A DNA stretch of 10,065 nt from Thalassospiraceae bacterium (GTDB taxonomy: Bacteria; Pseudomonadota; Alphaproteobacteria; Rhodospirillales; Magnetovibrionaceae): contig DAOWFT010000068.1 of assembly GCA_030637845.1 (NCBI GenBank), positions 1 through 10,065 on the forward strand, in the 5' to 3' direction. Position 1 is the stretch's first letter. Each line of letters opens with the position of its first letter. The translations under genes were made by a program, and so were the position numbers. Below, piece after piece: positions 1-5,450 of the stretch. Below the pieces are notes generated by a model. The model made no database searches. It saw only the letters and a list, made by a program, of their open reading frames with translations, and had not been told where the DNA came from.

Positions 1-397
1 AACCACCGCTAAAATCGCCGGCATTGGAAGCGACATCATCGGCGATCCACGGGAGGAAGGTTCCGATGTAGCCACCGTCAACACCCATATACATCAGGTT
101 ATAACCAACAGCGTAAAAGGTGATGCCGGAAATGGCAAACAGAACAATGTTTTTCAAGCAAATTGTTGCGGTGTTTTTAGAGCGAACAAGACCGGATTCA
201 AGCATTGCAAAACCGGCGGCCATAAACATGACCAATGCGCCACTAAACAAAAACGCAAACGTGTTAAACACATACTGTGTTTCTGCTTCAACCGCAGCAG
301 ATGCTGGTGAGCTGGCAAATGCAATTAGCGCCGCACCCAACACACCATATTTTTTAAGCGAAAGATAATTCTTATTAATGTTCACGTTAATTCTCAT
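1..397 (-). CDS. amtB: Ammonium transporter AmtB, N-terminal part (cut by window edge)
   Basis: Inner-membrane ammonium channel of the Amt/MEP/Rh family; only the first 132 codons are inside the window. A signal-peptide-like start is visible: a basic stretch (NKNYLSLKK), a hydrophobic core (GVLGAALIAFA) and a likely cleavage site after SPASA near residue 34, as expected for Amt proteins with an extracytoplasmic N-terminus. The first membrane helix follows, with the family motif AAGFAMLESGLVRSKN at about residues 60-75, then a second helix (NIVLFAISGITFYAVGYNLM). The ATG at 397 has GGAG eight bases upstream. It lies 31 bases downstream of glnK on the same strand, the standard glnK-amtB arrangement in which GlnK binds and closes the channel when nitrogen is plentiful. 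It is probably co-transcribed from the sigma-54-type promoter upstream of glnK. The pore-lining His pair and the C-terminus are outside the window. Confidence 0.96.
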   Translation of the reverse strand, partial: MRINVNINKNYLSLKKYGVLGAALIAFASSPASAAVEAETQYVFNTFAFLFSGALVMFMAAGFAMLESGLVRSKNTATICLKNIVLFAISGITFYAVGYNLMYMGVDGGYIGTFLPWIADDVASNAGDFSGG

Positions 398-428
398 GGG
401 GATTTCTCCGTTTGGGTTGGATGGGCGC

Positions 429-767
429 CTAAAGTGCGTCGCCGTCTTTTTCGCCGGTGCGAATTCGCATTACGGCCTCGAGATCGACAACAAAGATTTT
501 GCCGTCGCCTATCTGTCCCGAGCCGGCTTCTGATTTGATTACCTCCATCGCCCGGTCAACCAGGTCTGATGGAACTGCGATTTCAAGTTTAACCTTGGGC
601 AGAAAATGCACTTCGTATTCTGCCCCGCGATAAATTTCTGACTGCCCGCGCTGGCGGCCGTAACCTCTAACCTCGGTTACGGTCATGCCCTCGACGCCAA
701 GCTCGCCAAGCGCTGTGCGAACCGCGTCTAACTTGAACGGTTTAATAATGGCCATGATAAGTTTCAT
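429..767 (-). CDS. glnK: Nitrogen regulatory protein PII (GlnK)
   Basis: Trimeric cytoplasmic PII signal protein that senses ATP/ADP and 2-oxoglutarate and controls AmtB and nitrogen regulators. The 112-residue product has the usual PII length. It starts MKLIMAIIKPFKLD and carries the T-loop GYGRQRGQSEIYRGAEY with Tyr51, the expected uridylylation site, and Gln39 and Lys58 (FLPK) at ligand-binding positions. The C-terminal signature GDGKIFV is also present. The frame is open upstream to an ATG at 824, but the start at 767 is chosen because it gives the canonical N-terminus and has GGGGAGA at 776-782, eight bases upstream. It is named GlnK rather than GlnB because amtB follows directly. GlnB and GlnK sequences are too close to separate without the context. 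Confidence 0.97.
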   Translation of the reverse strand: MKLIMAIIKPFKLDAVRTALGELGVEGMTVTEVRGYGRQRGQSEIYRGAEYEVHFLPKVKLEIAVPSDLVDRAMEVIKSEAGSGQIGDGKIFVVDLEAVMRIRTGEKDGDAL

Positions 768-878
768 GTATTGGGTCTCCCCTGTTGGTGGTGGCCTTGG
801 TTTTAGTAATTTGACCAAATCCACTGCTGTGAACCGATCGGCTAAGCACCGGGTTTTTGTCCGGTACGCCTCTTACAT

Positions 879-895
879 TTCAAGGGTCGTGCCAG
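879..895 (-). promoter_or_regulatory. Candidate sigma-54 (RpoN) promoter for glnK-amtB
   Basis: On the minus strand this reads CTGGCACGACCCTTGAA, compared with the sigma-54 consensus YTGGCACGNNNNTTGCW. The -24 half is perfect and the spacing is exact. The -12 half has one mismatch, TTGAA for TTGCA. The predicted start is near 868, giving a leader of about 100 bases before glnK. A sigma-54 promoter driven by NtrC is the known control of glnK-amtB in many proteobacteria. The imperfect -12 element is the main reason for caution. Confidence 0.68.
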
Positions 896-923
896 TATGG
901 GTATTTTTCTATTTGCCTTGTAA

Positions 924-936
924 AATCAAAAGGTTA
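924..936 (+). promoter_or_regulatory. Candidate IHF binding site upstream of the glnK promoter
   Basis: AATCAAAAGGTTA matches the IHF consensus WATCARNNNNTTR at every defined position. It is centred about 62 bases upstream of the predicted glnK transcription start. That is where IHF normally bends DNA between an upstream activator and sigma-54 polymerase. A single match to a short degenerate motif occurs by chance in AT-rich DNA, so the support comes from its position. Confidence 0.5.
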
Positions 937-980
937 TGTATATTGTTGCCATAGCGTATTTAAAATAATCGGCATAATTC

Positions 981-997
981 TGCCTATATAATATGCA
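981..997. promoter_or_regulatory. Weak NtrC-like dyad upstream of glnK
   Basis: The outer arms TGC and GCA are separated by 11 bases, the spacing of the NtrC site TGCAC-N7-GTGCA. The inner positions diverge (CT and AT instead of AC and GT). Its centre is about 121 bases upstream of the predicted glnK start, a normal distance for an NtrC enhancer. The match is partial, so this is a positional suggestion only. Confidence 0.25.
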
Positions 998-1127
998 GTG
1001 ATATATACGTGATGATTTTTTAGGCAATAATTATAGGGATAATACAGATAATTGTGGCACCCAAAGCCCCCGCCTATCTGGCATAATGGCTGGAGGAATT
1101 AAGGGCGCTTGAAGCAAAAGAAAAAAA

Positions 1128-2366
1128 ATGAGCAAAAAAATTACAAAAATTGATGTGCTGGTAATCGGCGGTGGACTGGCCGGCGGCACGCTTTCGCTGG
1201 CACTGGCCGGTGGCGGTTTAAGCGTTGCCTGTGTTGATCGCGAAGACCCCAAGGGCTGGACCGCCCCAACATTTGACGGACGGGCATCGGCCATTGCCAT
1301 ATCTTCAAAACGTGTTTTGGACGCGGTTGGCATATGGGACATAATCGAAAATGAAACCGCACCCATAAAAGACATCCGCGTTGCCGATGGGCACTCGCCG
1401 CTTTTTTTACATTATGACCATTCCGAACTTGGTGGTGAGCCGTTCGGGTTTATGGTTGAAAACAGATCAATCAGAAAAGCATTACAAATGCTTTTGCCGG
1501 CGAAGAAAAAAATAAAACACTTTGCCCCGGCAGAGGTATCCGAACTGGTGCGTGACGAAAATCAGGTAAGCGCAACCTTAAATGACGGCAGCAAAATAAC
1601 CGCAAGCTTGGTCATTGGTTGTGAGGGGCGCATTTCACCAACCCGTGAAAGTGCCGGGATAAAGCTAACTCAATGGTCATACAATCAAACCGCAATTGTT
1701 TGCACGGTTGAACACGAGCGCCCGCATAATTTTTGTGCGCAAGAACATTTTTTGCCCAGTGGCCCATTTGCAATTTTGCCATTACCGGGCACGGCTAAAA
1801 AGCCCGGGCAGCGTTCATCAATAGTCTGGACCGAACGCTCTGATCTTGCGCCCATTATGATGGATTTAGATGACGATGATTTTCTCGAAGAATTGCAAAT
1901 GCGTTTTGGCGATTTTTTAGGTGAGCTTAAAATTATTGGCCCGCGCTTTGCCTATCCCCTGACATTACAATTTGCCGAAAGCTACACCGCAGATAGATTG
2001 GCCTTGGTCGCCGATGCCGCCCACGGCATGCACCCCATTGCCGGACAGGGCCTAAACATGGGATTGCGCGACGTTGCGGTTTTGGCCGAGGTTCTAAGTG
2101 ATGCAAAAAAATCAGGTCTGGATATCGGCAGCGCGGAAGTTCTGGAAAAATATGAACGCTGGCGCAGATTCGATAATACATTAATGTTGGCGGTTACCGA
2201 TGTGCTGACACATCTTTTTTCAAACGACATAAAGCCCATCAAGCTGGCGCGTGATATTGGCCTGGGCGCAGTAAATCAAATACCGCCGTTAAAGAAACTG
2301 TTCATGCGTCATGCAATGGGAACGGTGGGCGAGCTGCCCAAACTAATGCGCGGTGAAAACTTATAA
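1128..2366 (+). CDS. UbiH/UbiF/COQ6-family FAD-dependent monooxygenase (ubiquinone biosynthesis)
   Basis: Probable flavoprotein hydroxylase of the aromatic ring of a ubiquinone precursor, membrane-associated in this family. The 412-residue product has the expected length and its motifs in order. The Rossmann FAD motif GGGLAGG is at residues 14-20. DGRASAIAISS (50-60) is typical of the UbiH/COQ6 group. A DG motif reads GCEGRISPTRE (164-174). The flavin ribityl-binding block is ADAAHGMHPIAGQGLNMG (295-312). The DG motif has Cys-Glu where Ala-Asp is usual. Alphaproteobacteria use several paralogues (UbiH, UbiL, UbiM and others) for different ring positions, so the hydroxylated carbon cannot be read from the sequence. 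The ATG at 1128 is forced by an in-frame stop at 1110-1112. It lacks a close Shine-Dalgarno sequence: the leader is A-rich and the nearest GGAGG (1092-1096) is 31 bases upstream. Confidence 0.93.
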   Translation: MSKKITKIDVLVIGGGLAGGTLSLALAGGGLSVACVDREDPKGWTAPTFDGRASAIAISSKRVLDAVGIWDIIENETAPIKDIRVADGHSPLFLHYDHSELGGEPFGFMVENRSIRKALQMLLPAKKKIKHFAPAEVSELVRDENQVSATLNDGSKITASLVIGCEGRISPTRESAGIKLTQWSYNQTAIVCTVEHERPHNFCAQEHFLPSGPFAILPLPGTAKKPGQRSSIVWTERSDLAPIMMDLDDDDFLEELQMRFGDFLGELKIIGPRFAYPLTLQFAESYTADRLALVADAAHGMHPIAGQGLNMGLRDVAVLAEVLSDAKKSGLDIGSAEVLEKYERWRRFDNTLMLAVTDVLTHLFSNDIKPIKLARDIGLGAVNQIPPLKKLFMRHAMGTVGELPKLMRGENL

Positions 2367-2404
2367 TTATTTTTTGGTAATTATTTTTTGGTAATTATTT
2401 TTGG
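2364..2404 (+). repeat. Three-copy 14-bp AT-rich tandem repeat between convergent genes
   Basis: The unit TAATTATTTTTTGG occurs at 2364-2377 and 2378-2391. A third copy at 2392-2404 is one T shorter. The first TAA is the stop codon of the UbiH-family gene, and the array ends seven bases before the 3' end of the convergent DUF971 gene. It fills nearly the whole spacer. No GC-rich hairpin accompanies it, so it is not a standard intrinsic terminator. Slippage expansion is the simplest origin. Confidence 0.95.
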
Positions 2405-2411
2405 TAGGTGT

Positions 2412-2807
2412 TTATGGTTCGCGCTTAAGACCAGATGCCTCAAGATTTTTTAGATATTCAGCCCAGACCGCATCTTGGTCGCGGCCCATCTCGAACAGAT
2501 AATCCCATGTATAAATTCCGCTGTCGTGTAAATCATCAAATTTGATTTCAATGGCATAGTTGCCAACCGGTTTTAATTCCATGATGGCGACGTTTTTGCG
2601 TCCGCCGATAATTTTCTTTTCATCGGGGCTGTGGCCTTGGATTTCTGCCGATGGGCTTTCGACCCGTAGCAATTCAGCGGTTAGGGATATTTTTTCACCA
2701 CTTGCGAAATCAACCTCTAGCTTGTTGTCTTCGCGGTTAAGGCGAATTTCAACTGGCTTGTGTTGTTGCCCGCGGGCGTTTGTGCTTTCTGCTGGGGAAG
2801 CTGTCAT
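2412..2807 (-). CDS. DUF971 / GBBH-like N-terminal domain protein
   Basis: A 131-residue stand-alone protein of the DUF971 family, the fold found at the N-terminus of gamma-butyrobetaine hydroxylase. It shows the family features: PVEIRLNREDNKLEVDFASG (18-37), then LRVESPSAEIQGH (47-59), and the conserved HDSGIYTWDYLFEMG (94-108). In other proteins this fold is linked to metal or Fe-S related roles, but I cannot assign a function here. The frame opens upstream at 2882, but the ATG at 2807 is preferred: AGGA lies at 2816-2819, eight bases upstream, and the extra 25 residues do not resemble the family. It is the last gene of the four-gene minus-strand run, 74 bases after the YcaR-like gene. Confidence 0.9.
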   Translation of the reverse strand: MTASPAESTNARGQQHKPVEIRLNREDNKLEVDFASGEKISLTAELLRVESPSAEIQGHSPDEKKIIGGRKNVAIMELKPVGNYAIEIKFDDLHDSGIYTWDYLFEMGRDQDAVWAEYLKNLEASGLKREP

Positions 2808-2881
2808 GGTATCTGTCCTGATTAATTTATGTTGGCCCATATATGGGGGTCTAATAAAAAAATTAAAGGCTTTATGCAACA

Positions 2882-3076
2882 TTACTTTATGATGCGGGCC
2901 TCGGATTCCAACATGATGGGAATGCCATCGCGAATGGGGTATGCCAGCCCGGCTTTGTCGCTGATAAGCTCCTGCGCCGCCTCATCAAACCTGAGAGTTT
3001 GCTTGGTTAGCGGGCAGACCAATATTTCAAGTAATTTGCGGTCGGCCTTGCGTGGCCCCAATTGTTGTTCCGACAT
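2882..3076 (-). CDS. Trm112-like / YcaR (UPF0434) family protein
   Basis: A 64-residue protein of the Trm112p-like UPF0434 family. It shows LLEILVCPLTKQTLRF at the N-terminal side and the strongly conserved AGLAYPIRDGIPIMLESEAR near the C-terminus. The zinc-ribbon ancestor carries several cysteines. This protein keeps one (Cys21, in CPLT), which I recall as common in alphaproteobacterial members, so zinc binding by the monomer is unlikely. Eukaryotic and archaeal Trm112 activates methyltransferases; the bacterial role is not established. The start has AGGAG about ten bases upstream. It sits 24 bases after the LON-domain gene and is very likely in the same transcript. Confidence 0.93.
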   Translation of the reverse strand: MSEQQLGPRKADRKLLEILVCPLTKQTLRFDEAAQELISDKAGLAYPIRDGIPIMLESEARIIK

Positions 3077-3100
3077 AATTACCCTACTCCTTTTGTGTCT

Positions 3101-3763
3101 TTAGTGTTTAACCGCATTGCCGGTCTCACCGCTTAGCGACATATGAAACAGTTGGATAAGCATGCGCGCACATTCCGTATCGTCGGTCATTTCCAACAAG
3201 GCCTGTTTTTCACTAGATGAAAACGGACAGGTCATTATAAGCGAAGAAACCAGCGCCGCATAAGACGCGCCGTCTACCGCTTCCCAGTCTACATCTATTT
3301 CGCGGCTATTTAAATAATTGTGCATCAGTTCCACCAGCTGCACCCGCTCGGGGCCATTTTCTTCTGTGGATTGGGCAAGGTCATCAACATAGGGACCATA
3401 ATCCACCGTGGCGGTTCGGTAGCCCCTTGGCGATGTGGCCGTATCTGTGATTTGAAAGCGCATAACCCCTTGCAGGGTAATTTGATAAGCCCCCTCGCCG
3501 GGATCGAAAAATGAAAATATGCGGGCCAATGTCCCTATTTGATAAAGCTTCGCATCTTCTGGAACCGGATCTTTCGCATCAATTTGTGGTTGGACTATTC
3601 CAACAAAATGCCCATTGGCAAAAGAATCATTTACCATGTTGATATAACGATCTTCAAAAACATTAAGCGGAATATGTGCAAACGGCATCAGCACAACGCC
3701 CGAAAGCGGAAACAGCGCAATCTGGTCTGGCACTGATGCGGTTTGGTTGTGTCCTATGTTCAA
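3101..3763 (-). CDS. LON substrate-binding (PUA-like) domain protein without protease
   Basis: A 220-residue cytoplasmic protein made of the Lon N-terminal substrate-binding domain only; there is no AAA+ or Ser-Lys protease part. The hallmark beta strand region LFPLSGVVLMPFAHIPLNVF lies near residues 17-36, followed by FEDRY, IGTLARIFSF, ITLQGVMRF and, at the C-terminal helical part, CPFSSSEKQALLEM. The start is a TTG at 3763: an in-frame stop lies two codons upstream, no ATG occurs before residue 26, which is inside the domain, and GGAT sits six bases before the TTG. A GTG at codon 11 is a weaker alternative with no ribosome site. It begins 14 bases after the cnoX-like gene and precedes the YcaR-like gene by 24 bases. 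The Lon-like domain suggests recognition of unfolded or damaged protein, but this is inference. Confidence 0.92.
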   Translation of the reverse strand: MNIGHNQTASVPDQIALFPLSGVVLMPFAHIPLNVFEDRYINMVNDSFANGHFVGIVQPQIDAKDPVPEDAKLYQIGTLARIFSFFDPGEGAYQITLQGVMRFQITDTATSPRGYRTATVDYGPYVDDLAQSTEENGPERVQLVELMHNYLNSREIDVDWEAVDGASYAALVSSLIMTCPFSSSEKQALLEMTDDTECARMLIQLFHMSLSGETGNAVKH

Positions 3764-3777
3764 TCGTCAATCCGTTT

Positions 3778-4737
3778 TTAAGAAAATAAAATTATTGAAA
3801 GCCGCCCGCGACCATCAATGGTAAGTGGGTCTGCACCACCGAGGGCATCAAAGATTTTTATCAATTGTTTTCTTGCCGCGGCGTCGTTCCATTTTTTGTC
3901 TTTTGTTATCATTTCCAGCAGTTGGTTAATTGCCGCAGCCGTATCATTGTTTGCATAATATGCCAGTGCCAGCTCAAGACCCGTACCCATGTCTTTTGGG
4001 TTTGCGCCAACTTTCGCTATAAGCGCGTTCATATCATCACTACTGACCGCAGCGGCAGAGCTTTCCTCGGCCAATTCCAAAACCGCGATGGCGGCTGCAA
4101 CGTCGGTATTTAATTTTGTTTTATCATCAAACGCGTTAACGGTTTCGCGTGCGGTTTCCAGATTACCGCTTAATACCTGCGCCCGCACAAGACCGCCAAG
4201 CGCCGCAGTTACGTCTTCGTCATGCGATAGTATCTGCATAAAAATATCTTCAGCCGCCCCGCCATCACCCGCTTCAAGTGCCGCGTTTGCCGCGTCCATG
4301 GCTGCATCGATGGGTGATTTTGCATCGCCGATAAGTTTATCAATAAATGCCTGCAGTTGGCTTTCGGGCAGTGCGCCCTGAAACGCATCAACCGGCTTGC
4401 CGTCTTTGAACGCATAAACGGCCGGGATGGACTGTATGCGTAACTGCCCGGCCAGTGCCCGGTTTTCATTGGCGTTAATTCTGACCAGACGCAACAGCCC
4501 GCCTGCACGGTTGACCATTTTTTCCAACATGACCCCCAGCCCTTTGGAGGCGGCGGATTCTGGTGCCCAGAAATCTACAATTACCGGAACCTGGTTAGAT
4601 GCTTCAATAACATCGCGGACAAAATTATTTTCATCTGAGCTAATTATTAGCTGGCCTTGCTCGCCGCCGGGGCTGTTGGCGGGTTTGGGCGCGCCACCGT
4701 CTATAATAAATCCGCCCTGATTTTTGTCTTGGCTCAT
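3778..4737 (-). CDS. cnoX: CnoX/YbbN-like thioredoxin-TPR chaperone lacking all cysteines
   Basis: A 319-residue protein with a thioredoxin fold (about residues 30-137) followed by a helical TPR-like domain (about 140-305) and the C-terminal motif GRLSIILFS. This is the architecture of CnoX (YbbN), a holdase working with the GroEL and DnaK systems. The thioredoxin fold is supported by VPVIVDFWAP (50-59), the cis-proline in QSIPAVYAFKDG (P105) and the family spacing. The redox motif normally written WCGPCK reads ESAASK here: both cysteines are serines (61 and 64), and the whole protein contains no cysteine. It therefore cannot act as an oxidoreductase or form mixed disulfides, but could still be a holdase. 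An open TTG lies at 4752; the ATG at 4737 is chosen because GGAT (4743-4746) sits five bases before it. It is the first gene of the operon. Confidence 0.9.
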   Translation of the reverse strand: MSQDKNQGGFIIDGGAPKPANSPGGEQGQLIISSDENNFVRDVIEASNQVPVIVDFWAPESAASKGLGVMLEKMVNRAGGLLRLVRINANENRALAGQLRIQSIPAVYAFKDGKPVDAFQGALPESQLQAFIDKLIGDAKSPIDAAMDAANAALEAGDGGAAEDIFMQILSHDEDVTAALGGLVRAQVLSGNLETARETVNAFDDKTKLNTDVAAAIAVLELAEESSAAAVSSDDMNALIAKVGANPKDMGTGLELALAYYANNDTAAAINQLLEMITKDKKWNDAAARKQLIKIFDALGGADPLTIDGRGRLSIILFS

Positions 4738-4946
4738 TGTCGATCCGTTCAAAAATATTTTGTTATTTGTTTATATTATTCAGGGCACAGAAATGGCCCT
4801 TTTTGCGTCCCCGCGCAAGGGCCTGAGGCTGGCGCTATGCAAAAAGTAAAAATAAGTAAAAATTGTTCAAAATGATCATCGGGGGCTTGCAAAGTGTCAT
4901 ACTTGGCGTATTATCGCGCCGCTTTCACTGGGTTTGCCCGTGTTGA
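4738..4946. other. Spacer between the cnoX-like gene and tRNA-Gly with overlapping hairpins
   Basis: A 209-base AT-rich spacer, divergent between the minus-strand operon and the plus-strand tRNA. Three complementary arm pairs are visible: AGGGC 4782-4786 with GCCCT 4796-4800; GGCCC plus TTGCG (4795-4799 and 4803-4807) with CGCAA plus GGGCC (4814-4823); and CTTTTTGC 4799-4806 with GCAAAAAG 4839-4846. The pairs share bases and so exclude each other. If the operon's transcript starts upstream of 4846, these lie in its 5' leader. The promoter of the tRNA occupies 4887-4914. I could not find a convincing sigma-70 promoter for the operon. Confidence 0.5.
4887..4914 (+). promoter_or_regulatory. Candidate sigma-70 promoter of tRNA-Gly
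   Basis: TTGCAA (4887-4892) and TATTAT (4909-4914) are separated by 16 bases. Transcription would start near 4921, about 26 bases before the mature tRNA. It is the best sigma-70-like pair in the spacer and faces the only gene that needs it. Confidence 0.5.
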
Positions 4947-5021
4947 GCGGGCGTAGCTCAGGGGTAGAGCGCAACCTTGCCAAGGTTGAAGTCGTGAGTT
5001 CGAATCTCATCGCCCGCTCCA
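4947..5021 (+). tRNA. tRNA-Gly (anticodon GCC)
   Basis: A full cloverleaf can be drawn. The acceptor stem GCGGGCG pairs with CGCCCGC (5011-5017), with discriminator T5018 and an encoded CCA (5019-5021). The D arm contains TAGCTCAGGGGTAGAGC. The anticodon stem CAACC/GGTTG encloses the loop TTGCCAA with anticodon GCC at 4979-4981. The T arm is GTGAG-TTCGAAT-CTCAT. It decodes GGC and GGT. It is a single tRNA with its own promoter and terminator and no sign of an integrated element at its 3' end. Confidence 0.98.
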
Positions 5022-5062
5022 AACCCCCTCCTCATATTATATTGAGCGAGGGGTTTTTATTT
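5022..5062 (+). terminator. Intrinsic terminator of tRNA-Gly
   Basis: CCCCTCCTCA (5025-5034) pairs with TGAG-GAGGGG (5043-5053, one bulged C at 5047) around an AT loop, followed by TTTTTATTT. It begins directly after the encoded CCA end. On the minus strand the hairpin is followed only by a short GTTTG, so it should work mainly in the plus direction. Confidence 0.85.
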
Positions 5063-5156
5063 GCCTAAATCACATACCTAACTTATTGATATTATTAAAC
5101 TAATAAATATCGTTGCGCATGCGGATATATTGCCTGTGGGTGTGCGGTGAGGGGCC

Positions 5157-5450
5157 TTAAAGCTCGATAATGGCGCTTTGCATGGCCAGGGCCACCAAGG
5201 CTAAAAGGGCAAGCATGGTTGAAATGCCGCAGCCAAAAAGCACGTTGGAAACGGTGACTACCGGGTGCTTTTCCCGCTCTTCGCTGATGCGTGTCCGGCT
5301 GCGCTGTTCGCCACCGGCCACCATGGTGAAATAAAAACGTCTGCCAAAAAAAGGCAATGAAAAGCGCACGTTCACCGGATGGCTCTTCCACTCGGGCGCG
5401 GCGGCCTTTGTTTTGGCGTTGGTTTTGGCGTTGGTTTCGGTGATATTCAT
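5157..5450 (-). CDS. Small single-span membrane protein of unknown function
   Basis: A 97-residue protein I cannot name. The N-terminus (1-25) is polar with a short repeat, NAKTNAKTK. Next comes a basic-aromatic stretch, VRFSLPFFGRRFYFTMVAGG (28-47), and a charged segment, EQRSRTRISEEREKHP (48-63). A hydrophobic helix of about 25 residues (69-94) ends the protein, with the basic flank on the N-terminal side, which suggests a cytoplasmic N-terminus and a C-terminal anchor. The central pattern (RFSLPFFGRR..F..VAGGEQR) resembles small uncharacterised proteins I recall from alphaproteobacteria, though I cannot check this. The start is well supported: GGGAGGA (5457-5463) lies six to seven bases before the ATG. 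It is divergent from the glutamate dehydrogenase gene, with a 205-base spacer, and convergent with tRNA-Gly. The alternative frame over 5095-5391 has no ribosome site and low-quality composition. Confidence 0.8.
   Translation of the reverse strand: MNITETNAKTNAKTKAAAPEWKSHPVNVRFSLPFFGRRFYFTMVAGGEQRSRTRISEEREKHPVVTVSNVLFGCGISTMLALLALVALAMQSAIIEL

Larger units (their letters stand above)
768..1127. other. Divergent spacer between glnK and the UbiH-family gene
   Basis: A 360-base AT-rich region with no credible gene. The half nearest glnK holds the sigma-54, IHF-like and NtrC-like sites listed separately. The octamer GGCATAAT occurs at 971-978 and again at 1080-1087. For the plus-strand hydroxylase gene I see only poor sigma-70 candidates, for example TTGTGG (1052-1057) with TATCTG (1075-1080) 17 bases apart, which I do not call. 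Confidence 0.6.

Noticed and set aside
120..368. Plus-strand open frame of 82 codons
   Set aside because: It lies entirely antisense to amtB, has no ribosome site and no recognisable protein pattern.
768..824. N-terminal extension of GlnK by 19 residues to the ATG at 824
   Set aside because: The canonical PII start MKLIMAIIKPF at 767 has a strong ribosome site, and the extension is unlike the family.
1052..1080. Sigma-70 promoter for the UbiH-family gene
   Set aside because: TTGTGG-N17-TATCTG matches the consensus poorly and other pairs in the spacer are no better.
2808..2882. N-terminal extension of the DUF971 protein to 2882
   Set aside because: The extra 25 residues do not resemble the family, no ribosome site precedes 2882 or 2840, and AGGA sits correctly before 2807.
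4782..4804. Plus-strand intrinsic terminator (AGGGC/GCCCT hairpin with T-tract)
   Set aside because: No plus-strand gene ends upstream of it, and its stem shares bases with a stronger competing helix. It is reported as possible leader structure instead.
4947..5062. Attachment site or genomic island boundary at the tRNA gene
   Set aside because: No integrase gene and no repeat of the tRNA 3' end is present; the flanking genes look like core genes.
5095..5391. Minus-strand open frame of 98 codons overlapping the small membrane protein
   Set aside because: It has no ribosome site, a His/Arg-rich out-of-frame composition, and overlaps a better-supported frame with GGGAGGA before its start.
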